Made by a program: the position numbers and the translations under genes. A DNA stretch of 64,000 nt, from NCBI GenBank assembly GCA_963169105.1, contig OY720633.1:163261780-163325779 (forward strand). Direction: 5' to 3'. The DNA is from Ceriagrion tenellum (Eukaryota > Arthropoda > Insecta > Odonata > Coenagrionidae). Shown one piece after another: positions 21,461 to 32,575 of the stretch (the first letter of the stretch is position 1; each line of letters starts with the position of its first letter). The notes under the pieces are model-generated. The model was not told the origin of the DNA. It was given only the letters and a program-made list of their open reading frames with translations, and did no database searches.

Positions 21461-24400
21461 AATTACTTCTACAAAGTTGAGCCTGATACGCTTTTATATG
21501 TAACATAGCAAGCTTTTGAAGTCAGATTTATCATAAAAGATGGTGCCTTCTATTGCCAACATTTTTTAATAAGTGCGAGTGTTTTCTACTATAATCACTA
21601 TTTTTTTGTTATTTTTAAACACATGAGTATTGGAGGAATTTAGTGCTTCATTACATATCAGTAGTGAGTGGCCAGAATTATCATAGGGTGTCACAATGTC
21701 TTCGGGTTAATATTGGAAATAGCATTTATTTAAAATTTTAAATATTTAATTTTAACGAGACGGGAATGACCATGTTGGCCCGTGTACATAATTACACACC
21801 TGCTACTTGCTAGCTCTACGGCTGAACCCACGGAGGCGGGCGTGTGAAAAATGCAAATGTTAAAAAAAATTGATAATCGTGTTTATAAAGTACCATGGAA
21901 TTTTTTTCAGGAAAAATTAGTTAAGCATGTATGGAATATGAAATCAAAGTTTTAGCCGTTTCTGATCTGGATTATTAAAGAAAAATTAGTGGACAATTGT
22001 TAAAAATGTAATATTAAACAAAAACAGGAAATTGATTAAAATCAATTCAAAATGGTATCACTATCTTTTCAAAATAATAATATTTAAAATGATGTATATT
22101 GTGTCGCTCATTAATGAATAGCAGTCGATTTATAAGTAAAACCTTGATTCAGGGTACGTATTTTCAGTAAAAATGTGAAAAAATTAAAATAAGCAAAAAT
22201 CACCTAAGACTTTTTATTCGTTTGAGGTCACATGCTACCCATATACCAATTTTTAGCAAAATCGGAGACCCTAAAGGACAATCACATGTTAAACTGAGGT
22301 GAAATGAGTGGGACTGAATGGAGGAGTATTTTCAAGAATTGCCAAAAAACTGTCATTTTGCTTGCAGACCTTCCAATTTTCTTTCACTTATCCAGTAATA
22401 ATCTACGTGATTTTTCAAGATACATCAAATCTTAATACATATATCTATTGATAGAAGAAGAATTTTTGTTCATAGGTTTATATAAAAGAGGATTAGTCTG
22501 AAATACATTTCCATGGTACCGTACGGTCACCAAGTCGCTTCCCATGCTATTTTTATGTGGTGAGCGTTTATTCGATAATTTCTAGGACTTTGGTCTTTAT
22601 ACTACATTTCTTGCGCATTGCGAATTTATAATGAATAAATATTTGAATATAGTATACATTAAGTTCATGCACTCCCCGAAAATATCTCTTGTTCTGTCAT
22701 GTTCGCCGTTGCGTATGACTGGACCAGGTGCACCAAGATTTTGGTATTAAGTATGGTACCTCAATCGCCCTGGTGGTTACCTCGTAAAATTTGACATTTA
22801 TAATGGAAATAATCCCAGGAGAGAGGAAATCTAGGAAATAGAATTTGGTAAGGAAGCATGATCTCTACTTGGAATGTCAGATGAGCTGCAAAAAAAGGAA
22901 CTGCATTTTCGCTTCCATTATGATAACCTGTTTACAAGTTTCCTCCGTGTGATATTTCTTTGGGGAAGGAATTATGAAGTAACTGATACAGTAAGGAGAA
23001 ATAAATCACCTAAGGACTGCTCTCTGAAATCTTTTAAAAAAGTAATCAAACTGAAGCGAGGATTTTTAGAAGCTAAAAGCTCCGTGAAAGACTATACATT
23101 TATGGGGGCACAGATTTAATGGACTGGAATATATTTTTCTAGTGGGTGTTGAGGGAAAGAAATTTTGGCCCATTTTCACGTGAATTCTAGATTCGATGAT
23201 GCACAATGCATGGTTGTCGATGAGGAAGTCAGGAGGAGATATAAGGGTCGGGAAGTTGTGCAGACCCACTTGGAGAGTTGATGGATCTCCCGAAATCTGA
23301 AGGACTTGAATCCAGAGGCAGTGAAACCGAAATGACCTAAGTAAACTCACCGTTAGAAAATAAGTTAATATTTCCTTAGATTGCATTTGATAGCTATCCG
23401 TCGATTTTATTTTCAATATCTATATTGAAAGAAGGTACGATGGGTACAACCACCTCGATAAATCCACTACCAAGCATCGAAGGTGATCCCATGAAAACTG
23501 CAACACTGTAAAACGAAAGGGATGAGTCAAATGTAATATACCGTTATGTATTGTCTGAATCACCCCACATAATGTTCGATAGTGATTAAAGAAAGCTACG
23601 AAAGGAAATTCTTTTTATGTTTTACGCTGAGTATAATTTATTTTAATCATTATATTTATCATCCACCTGGGAAGTAATACATTTAAATATTTTTGGATTA
23701 AAATACTATTTTATGTTGAAATGTATAATTAAGTGAAAAAATATACTGAGCAAATTGCGCATCAACACATAAAGTTTTAAAGATTCATTAAAACTTCAAT
23801 TTTATACCTCCAAGCTCCAAACATTTGGTAGCAGCCTATATCTTCATAACTACGAAAGTTAAAAGTAAAACGATTGTAGATAATTACTCAGAATATGATG
23901 CATATAACAATATTAGTCAGTCACTAACCCTAAGAAAATTTTTTCCAGGCTCTACCAGATTAACGAGAAAGCAGAAGGCAAAGCAGTGCAATAAATATTC
24001 TTCGTGTATATTTTTTTCGCCACAGCATTTTCTTCCTCACTAAATTACACTCTGTCAGCACTAGGAGGAGCAATGGCAGCGAAGATGGCAGAAGGCTGTG
24101 TATTATAATGGATAAAAATGAAATATTCAAAATAATATTTGTGAAGACACTAATGGAGATTTTAAAAATCGGCTGTCACCTCGCTATATTTCTCGCATTT
24201 GAGGTCTCTATTTCACGGTAGCTTTAGCTCACTTCCGATTCTGGTTCTGGCTGCATTGTATACCATGAAACAACCGTTTAGAAAATTTTAGGAAAATGTT
24301 GGGAATGGGAAGATATAATTTAGAGACCAAAGCTCCCACTAGGGTGCAGCGCGAGGCAAGAAGAAGAGGAAAATTATAAATAAAATACAAAACTGGTAAC

Positions 24401-26772
24401 CGCCAATATTCCCGAGCGTTTCACGCTAATAGGTATGTAGGGTACCTATAAAATATAACCCACTTGATTCCAAAAAGACTCATACCTTCTTTTTTATGTT
24501 TCCATTAATTATACTATTGAATATTATTTTGAGAGTGAATACGACCGCTTCAATATCACAGAAACATTTTATCACCGATGCTTACGAAACAAAAGTGCTT
24601 TCTTCCATAATCAGTTATGTTTACCAAAATCATTTGTCAGTATCGTGTGAATAATTCTGAGCAGATGATTAGTAGATTACGATAATTATAACAATATAAA
24701 TCTTAGGATTCACTTAACTTGCCTCATCAATTGTACTGTTCCATTTCATAAGTCCTAATTGTAAGTGTGCCATGTTGCGCACTAAGGAAAATATCAATTC
24801 CCAAAAATGAACACGAGTATGTTACTGCGTTACATAAATTTATAATTACTGTATTGCAATATTGCATTTATTCTTAACAGTTTTTCAATGTTTTGTAACT
24901 ATCTTTAAATGAAAAGGTTGTTGACTTCAGCGATCAAAATACTTTAAATGAAATCCAATGGTGGTATTCTCTCTATATATGGTGCAGTTCACAGCATTTT
25001 TCTTGGGTCCGCCTTTATCTCGATATATGTGATAGTTTCACTTTGACTGTTTGAGTCCACATTATATATTCCCATAATATTAGGAGGCCAAAACTCGCAC
25101 CTTTCTTCCGCTAGCTTTGCTGCACTACTCTTATTGACACGTTAGTTGGCCTGCATTACGCAATCCACACTATTTGCTAGAGCACGGAAAGAGTCTTTTA
25201 ATTTTCAAAAAAAGACGCCTAAATAGTCTCAGACATTTTTGAAAAAAATTTCAAATGAGTCCTCAAGTATTTCGTGAATATGTTCCAATATCGAAATAAA
25301 AATTACTAATAAACGCTCCAAAATAGTTACGTGTATTGCATGTAAGCAAAGCGGGGATTATTTTCATAAACTAATAACTTTAGAAAGAATTTGAATGAGG
25401 ACTCAGTTAAGGAAAATAAGAATTTAAGGAGGAAATACCTGTGGTATATTCAGAATGATCCTTTTACGTCTCAATAGCACTACGGTACGTGACTATGAGT
25501 AAAGATTAGGCAGAAAAATATCAACTACAACAATGTTTTATCTCAGTTACTGACAAATTCTTAATATTGAAACGGCTGGGGAAATCATCATTGGTCGTTC
25601 AATTGAAATCGCATTAGATATAATTTACTGGACCGTTGTAATTACACAAAATGGTATTATCTCAAGCCTGTAAGCCTCGTTAGCATTATAGCCTTCCACA
25701 GTCATGTAGTATAGAACCAGCATGCTTGTAAAATTGAACTGAGCTACTCGATTTCATAATTTATGTTGCACCAGTTTGCTACTAACTACCTATAGGACCT
25801 AGTTCCCTTCCGCCAATCACATTAGTTTTTACAGATGCTCTGTGATCTTCACTTTCTGAAATCAGCGCCTCCTATACCTTCTTTTCGCTATCAGTTATTA
25901 TCATGCTACGGAATCAAAAATTAGATCAATGTCCCAACTGTTGTTTTCATTGCCGGTTGTCATTGGTTTATTGGCTTTAGTATACATGCGTTAAGGTATA
26001 TACGAAGCCACCAGTTTTCCGCCAATATAATTTCAATGGTCGTGTAAAACCTTCTAAGACGGCGCCAACTGTACCGGATTCCATCCATGTTTCATGTAGC
26101 GTGCGAAATGAGCTATACATTAGATGTTCAAGTTTGAAACAATAAATGTTTTTAATTATTAATACAAAAATGGTGATAATGCTCGCGAATTATTTTACAC
26201 AATTTTATCACATATATTTTTATCTAAGTATTCGAAATCTGCGTTAATAGTTTCACTTGTTCAGAAAGTACACCGAGCTTTATGAGAAGCATATTTCGGA
26301 TGGGTAATGTGAAAGCCAGAGGGTAATATTTGTTGAAGTTCGACATTGAAAATGCAATCACTAAAATTAACTGCATATGGAGGTTTTGGAGAAAGAGGTT
26401 GAGACGGTCGTTCTCTTCCGCTATATACACCCTTTACCACATAAAATCCGTGGCTGAACAAAACCTGGAAAAACGGCAAGTAAAGGTAGGTTGGATCATA
26501 ATATGTCATTAATATTAATTATAATATTAACTATAATAATCATTGTATTGGTAATTGGACGGTAAAGTCAATTAAAACGTAATCCACGTAAAATTTAGTC
26601 AACAGGCAAACTGCTTGGTGCTCTTTGAATAGAGTTGACAGAAACTAAGAGAACAAGAGGCTTGATTTTCACGAATAAATCAGTACATTTTGTATCCGCA
26701 GTGTTGGCCGTGGTTTTATATACACTGCATTGATCTACACATTGTTTTGCCCAACCATACAGATTTTTATCA

Positions 26773-26805
26773 AATAAGGGATGATCAAACAGATCATCCC
26801 TTATT
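26773..26805. repeat. Perfect 14-bp hairpin
   Basis: AATAAGGGATGATC is followed by a 5-base AAACA loop and its exact reverse complement. A second fragment of the local sequence (TCTGTTTGAT at 26,809) echoes the loop region. There is no T-run or other transcription signal that would make it a terminator, and it is too short for a typical animal miRNA precursor. Confidence 0.8.
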
Positions 26806-29800
26806 CATCTGTTTGATTCTAATATCGTCAGAGTAAAAGGTTGCCGAATTATTTTATAGAAAAAACCCAGATTGCTACTTGAATATGTTTCAAAGGAATT
26901 GGATAAAATAACCATGATTTTGGACAGTCGCATGGCTGGAATGCATGTCACGTAGGTTTTACTGCTCCACAATATATAGGGAAATACACGCCGTTTTGGG
27001 ATTTTAGGTAGTCATCAATCAACTCAGGTTTTTTTACCCTTCAAGGAAACTTATCCAGACGACCCTAACGTCATCTAGGAAAACAGGGTAACTGCTCACG
27101 AATTAAAACTAATTGATGAATGAAAAAGCGACTCCTAGTGTGCATATCCTAAACTATGCTTATGGCATTCAGAAGTTGATGATATGAAACATCAATCTAC
27201 TTTAACGAAATATTTAGAAATACGAAGGAATATACGATGCATGTTTTATACTTGGTCTCATTACAAGAATATTTTCGAGTGTTCTCTTTAATTACTTTAG
27301 CTTTCTCACCTGATGTTTGACAATGAATTTGAAAATCGTTCAATGCACTTACTACGGATTCAATTATCTATGTTTAGCCTTTGAGCAAGAGATAACTTGT
27401 CTACTTTTCATTGTTTTGTTTATACTGGAGTCAAAGGTCACGTCCTTTGTATTTCAATTCTCTTCTTAACGCAGCACGGAAGCTGTTGGTACGGTCCCAG
27501 TACCGCTGATGCTGTCAAAAAGCAACGATTTCGTAGCCTGGTGGTGATATCTTGGCGGTCCATGGGATAAATTACAGTGAAGTTACGTGCTAATGGCTAC
27601 ATTTTCAAAATTAACGACATGTTCCTGACATAAAAGACCTTTGCATCGAAACCATGATAGTAAAAATTAGCTCAGCGGTAATCATAGGAGTGGAAATTTG
27701 GAATATCTGGAATAACAGTATCAACCAGTAGTAAACTGGAATTTATTGCGCAAGGCATCTCATGAATTATCCCAGTAACCATTTTGTAATGTTATAATAT
27801 TTGTTGACGTTATAACACGCACCTCGTAATGTCAGTAACCGAGCAATTTGTATTTATTTACTAGTGAAGGGTAGCAGGACGCATTGGTGTTTCTTCTTTC
27901 AGACAGAAATCGGTGATGATGTCGTCCTTCAACCCGCAATTTCCCTTGGAGATGACGGATTTGGCATTTTTGAAGTAGCAAAAGTAATGTTTCCAAATCA
28001 AGAAAAATCGCCACAGTAGGATTAACATACGTCTTGCTTAGCGACGACACATGGATCCGTCAGACACTCCATAGAATGTGAGCCAGCAGTTCCATTTTCC
28101 TCATTCGGCTCTTATTATAATGAGATTAAATGGTGGAAATGAGAAAAAGTGCTCCGTGTTGAATTGTCAGCGCTTTGATAATGGATTGCGGCAAGCTTGT
28201 TAGCATTTCTCTCCGTATTTTTTTCGAAAGACTAAAATGAATTTGTGGGCGAGAGGAATACGACGCAGGGCTCTCACGAAACTTGCTTGCTAAGTCAGAT
28301 ATATGTAGCCTGCCTGCCGGGTCATGGCGAACTTCCACGGGGACAGGCTGAAATTTCCACACCCTCAGAAATGTCCCATGATTCAGGGTGTTATCAAATC
28401 GGATATGAGCACTAATTGGCGAAGGCGGTGTTCCTATGAGACTCTTGATTTATAGTCAGGCCTAGCACCGAACCGAATTTGCACAAACTTTGAACTTGAT
28501 GTTATCATTTGTCCATGATGTACGGCGGGGAAGAAGTGCCTGAGAAATGAAAGTGATGAAATTGTTAAATTCTGTTTTTATAATTATTTGGCTCATGCAC
28601 CAAGTGCTTCTCATATATTTTTAAGACAGAGATAATATACTTAACAATTGGGAGGAATACCGTCAAATAAAAATATAGATATCTTGCCGCTTAGTTGTTA
28701 TTAATTCAAATGTATTATATTTTTCTGTCATAATACCATATCATTATTTAATTTGTGATTCATCAATTCCGCGTCGTGCACACTCTGAGCAATACTTTTG
28801 ACCATTAACCGATTAAGTAGGTCATGAATCATCACCATAAGTTGTTCAATTTTAAGATATGCTAACTGTAAACTTGTGCTCTGACTTGTCCCGTGTTAAT
28901 TACTTTACATTGTAATGATTTTTATTTCATATTTTACCTGCACTAAATGCATATTTATGCTACATCGCATTAGTGCTCTGAGCTTCCTCACAGATCTTAT
29001 ATATTACTTCGATTATGATCCAATAGTTAATATACAGTTGAATGTATCTGGCACTGTTTATTCAGTAGTTGGCTATTGTTTGATAAAAGCAAATCACTTC
29101 GTACAGCAGAAAATAATTAAATAACAACAATCGAAGCCTTTGGAAAAAAACTCGAATGATAGATTGGACGGGAACTTCCATCAATTGTGCGATTACTACT
29201 GGTGGTAGAAGCGGAAACTGTATGAATTTGATGAACATCCAGTCAAATTGGAGAACAAGAAGAGAATGGTTCAATATAAACGCAATGTATGTTATTCCTC
29301 ATTTTAAGGCTAAAAATATCACCTATGGACGTTAACTTGAGAAATCAAGGGAATCCATATTTGAAATAAAACATAATTCGTAAGTAGGAATTACGATTGG
29401 AAACAAATCCTAATTTCTTGCATAAGGATAACAAAATTGTATTTTTCCCCGTTTTTCCTTAATTTCAAACTCTGATGATTATGTTCTCTCATAATGAAAA
29501 AAAACCTGTTTGTCTTGTCTAAAAGTGCGAAGAATTACAAGGTTTTGACTCTCAAACTACGTCACTAATCTGCAACGAGACTCCGACTGCCATTGTCTAT
29601 ATCACACTTTACTGGTCTCATTAATTACAAAAAGCGAAAATACTTTCGTGAGGTATAGAATTAGGAAGTGATACGTGTTTTTGGAGACGCTTCAGATGTT
29701 TCGCAAAACGAAAAACAACCTGCTTCACAAAATATCGGATAAGACTGAGGAACAAAAAAGATTGCCTAACATAAAATAGTTTTCAAACAGTATTTAATTC

Positions 29801-30005
29801 CATAGTGATACCATCACTAAGTGAGCGATCACATTTCCCTCAGGTTTCCAGCGGATTCAGAGCACTAACGCTCCTTAGAAGTCAGAACTTCGACCCGCGA
29901 GTCCAGCAGGTAAAAGAAGTACATCGCTTCAGTCATGGTTTCTTCATCGAGAGATGCGTGGGGAATTGCGAAGTGGTAATCCTGGGCCATTGAACGCACA
30001 TGAGT

Positions 30006-30032
30006 ATGATTTTTCGAAAGTCGAAAAATCAT
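30006..30032. repeat. Perfect 12-bp hairpin
   Basis: ATGATTTTTCGA, a 3-base AAG loop, then its exact reverse complement. No known function can be assigned. Confidence 0.8.
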
Positions 30033-30389
30033 TTGTTGCCATATTTCATTCAAAAGCTTTCATGCGATGAAACCCATCATGCATACAATAATATAAACGA
30101 TACAATAATTAAATTTTAAAATTTTCCCTTAATTAAAGAATATCACGACAAGAATTTTCGGCGCGGTATTCGAAAATGAGACAGTTTCTCTTACATTTTG
30201 TGGTTTCAAAAATTCAACTCGGCATGATGACTCGATACACTTTAGTAACAGCTATGATAATTATTAATATACTGTTTCGCGTTTAGAAGAAAATATGCGC
30301 GCGGTAATCGAATTTTTAAAAAATATGTCGCCATAAGTCTACGAGCTGAAGTGGCATTGAGTTGCCGGTAAGCCACAGCGGTATGATGT

Positions 30390-31250
30390 AATTATTGTCA
30401 CTTGTATCCACCGATATCACCAATAAGAATACGTTAACAAATTTTCACGCAAATGCGTCCGTAAACAATAATCTCGCCACTCATATAAACGTTGCGGCAT
30501 CCATTGAGTTCCTCTCGCAACCGCGAAATGGAGATTTCGACGATGAATTAAAGTCTCACCGTCATCGATCGAGAGATACGGTGGCCAGGAATAATAACAA
30601 CAATAATGATAAAAAGAGGGCCGGCTCTTTTTGAGTGGGCGGGGCGACTGCGTGCGGCGGCGAGGAATTTAGCAAAGCGGGTGGGAAAAGCGGAGAGATT
30701 GAAAACTGGGTCGGCAGTCGGCCAACACAATTCATTTGGCGGCCTCGGCGGCTTCATATACATATATAGGTATAAAATAGCTTCCCCGCCCCTTCAGCTG
30801 TGCCTCCGATTTCCACCTCCGAATCCCCCATTTCTCCATTCCCCCTGCCCCCCCGTCCGACCAGATACTTACACCCAAAAAGGGTATTATACCCCTCCAT
30901 TTCCAACACACCCTTCCACCCCCACTCTCTACCACCCCTACAATTCCCCTAGAACTTTCCCGTGCCCCGTTTCCACCGCTGCGCCCAGGGATTGCCATGT
31001 GAGGGATGGGAAGGGGACTTCAAAAAGGTGGGGAGAGAGGAGGAGTATAGGAGGAGAGGGTGTGGGGGCGGGAGGAAAGGGAGGGGTGAGGGAAGTTCAT
31101 TTAAAAAATGAGGAAGCCGGTGAGTTGGGTGGGTTAAGTGAGGGAGTGGGGTTCTCCCCCCCATACTCTCACCACCACTCTGCCCACGCGCTCCACCTTC
31201 GGGAGACTTTGAAGAGTCAGTGTGCAGTGCGGATTTGATGCATCTGCGGC
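30390..31250 (+). promoter_or_regulatory. GC island with possible core promoter
   Basis: The GC-rich core spans about 30,620-31,210. On the plus strand a GC box (GTGGGCGGGGCG, 30,635-30,646) precedes a TATA box (TATAAAA, 30,771-30,777), with an initiator-like TTCAGCT whose A is at 30,796, 25 bases downstream of the TATA start. This spacing is plausible for a core promoter. Downstream, the plus strand is C-rich (30,780-30,960) and then G-rich (31,020-31,170), with a G-quadruplex-capable series at 31,058-31,092. The 210-codon frame 30,606-31,238 crosses the TATA box and is proline/glycine low complexity, so it is not called a gene. No transcript or first exon can be verified. Confidence 0.3.
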
Positions 31251-31309
31251 TCTATCAATATGCGTCTTTTGCAACCATATGTAAATCCAAAAAATAACCT
31301 ATGATATGC

Positions 31310-31755
31310 TTATAGAGAATACACCGAAATAAAAACTTAAACTTAATCGTTAAAAACCGCTACGAGCGTACATATAGTGTCTCACAACTTTTAGAGGAAT
31401 TAAGGTGGGAACCCCTAGAGATTCGGAGGCTACACGCTAGGCTTAGCTTGCTTGATAGATTCAGAACTGATATTTTTCAGAGCAGCGCAGAGGATATTAT
31501 CATGACTCCTCACTACATCTCTAGGTCTGACAGATGCGATACATATAGAGAGATACACTGCCGAACAGATAGGTACAAGAACTCGTTCTTTCCGCGAACA
31601 ATAAGGGACCACAATAAAAATTGAGCTTCACTAAATACACTCCCATAATACATGTCACCATTCCATCTCCATAAACTTACACCTTTACACGGCTGATGAC
31701 CTAACACCGCCCATGCAGCGGTTCTCAGGGTATTATGCAGATGTAGATGTAGATA
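31310..31755 (+). mobile_element. LINE 3' end, GATGTA-tail family, copy B
   Basis: This is the best-preserved copy. A frame open from about 31,320 to the TGA at 31,622-31,624 encodes the C-terminus of a non-LTR polyprotein. It includes NRYERTYSVSQLLEELRWEP, IRRLHARLSLLDRF and RTDRYKNSFFPRTIRDHNKN. The 3' UTR (31,625-31,737) is shared with copies A, C and D, and ends in GCAGATGTAGATGTAGAT. It is 5'-truncated; upstream of 31,310 there is no reverse-transcriptase sequence. The minus-strand frames 31,430-31,612 and 31,513-31,785 are antisense shadows. The tail abuts a second LINE fragment with no gap. Confidence 0.88.
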
Positions 31756-32575
31756 ATATTGCTTGTTGGAGTGGCAAATATTCAAATATTCGGCCTTTAC
31801 GAGTAATTCAAAATAAAATTATACGCACAATTCTCAGTGCAGCGAGAACGGCTTCCTCCCTTCCGTTATATCTACAGTTAAAAATTTTACCACTGAGACA
31901 CTTATTCGTCTACAAGGTTCTCCGTGACTTTTATAATCGAGGGGGTCAATGTAATAAACCGTGCAAGTACAAATCAATGCTCAGAAATAGCGCTAATATT
32001 AGAATTCCAAGACCTTATGTTGATGCATTTAATCTCATGCCTTTATATTGCACCAAAAGTATTTCTCCAGTTACCTAGAGAAATGTATTCTGTTAGAAGT
32101 GAAGTAAAATTTCTAACCTTGCTAAGAATATGGTTGTTTTCCCGAAAGGGCATTGAAAATATCTTGTATAATTATGTACCATCCATCCAATTATGAGTTT
32201 CTCCTCACTTTTCTATATATTTAAATATCAAATTTAATTTATTCTTTTCTTGTTTGTTCTTGCCCTCTCACTTTATTATAATTTTTTATGTGTCTTGTTT
32301 CTGCATAGTTTTTGCCATGTTGCTTCTTCCGTTAAGTATACCATAAAAATGTATTTTGTTATTGATACACAGAACAGTCATGTTTTGTTTATTTGTTATC
32401 TATGCTTAAACTTTTTGTATATATAAATATAATACTGCCCAGCGCAAATTATTCATTTGATGGCAACCCCAACACACGGTTTGTTTTGGGGTGCCTAATT
32501 TCACGAAATTTATGTATTAATTAATTGTATATTAAAATGTCTTTTTGTGAAATAATAAAAATTATTATTATCATA
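31756..32575 (+). mobile_element. Jockey/CR1-like LINE 3' fragment
   Basis: This starts directly after the previous element's tail. The plus strand encodes the region just downstream of the reverse-transcriptase core: CWSGKYSNIRPLRVIQNKII, then PLYLQLKILPLRHLFVYKVL, then a frameshift near 32,050 into a second frame ending at 32,196 with APKVFLQLPREM. The order WG, QKxIIRxI, LPLxxLFxxKVL, and LGPKxFxxLP is standard for Jockey and CR1-type LINE C-termini. A 3' UTR of about 380 bp ends in AATAATAAAAATTATTATTA. The same family is present at 42,150-43,035. It is 5'-truncated and frameshifted, so inactive. Confidence 0.85.

Larger units (their letters stand above)
21461..30389. other. Long AT-rich stretch, no gene recognised
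   Basis: Nearly 9 kb without a supported gene. Short frames (for example 22,874-23,119 plus, 23,066-23,416 minus, 26,224-26,509 minus, 28,126-28,362 minus) show no family motif. Two perfect short hairpins lie at 26,773-26,805 and 30,006-30,032 and are listed separately. The stretch could be intron or intergenic DNA. Confidence 0.55.

Noticed and set aside
27428..27440. GAGTCAAAGGTCA, a nuclear-receptor DR1-like site
   Set aside because: A single site of this length is expected by chance in 64 kb and nothing around it suggests an enhancer or gene.
29472..29500. CTGATGA followed by a TTATG/CATAA stem and GAAA, resembling a hammerhead
   Set aside because: An extra base separates the stem from GAAA, no stem I pairing exists on either side, and what follows is a run of adenines. 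Probably chance.
30606..31238. Longest open frame in the window (210 codons, plus strand)
   Set aside because: It runs through a TATA box and alternating C-rich and G-rich tracts, and is proline/glycine low complexity with no motif. The absence of stops is explained by GC content.
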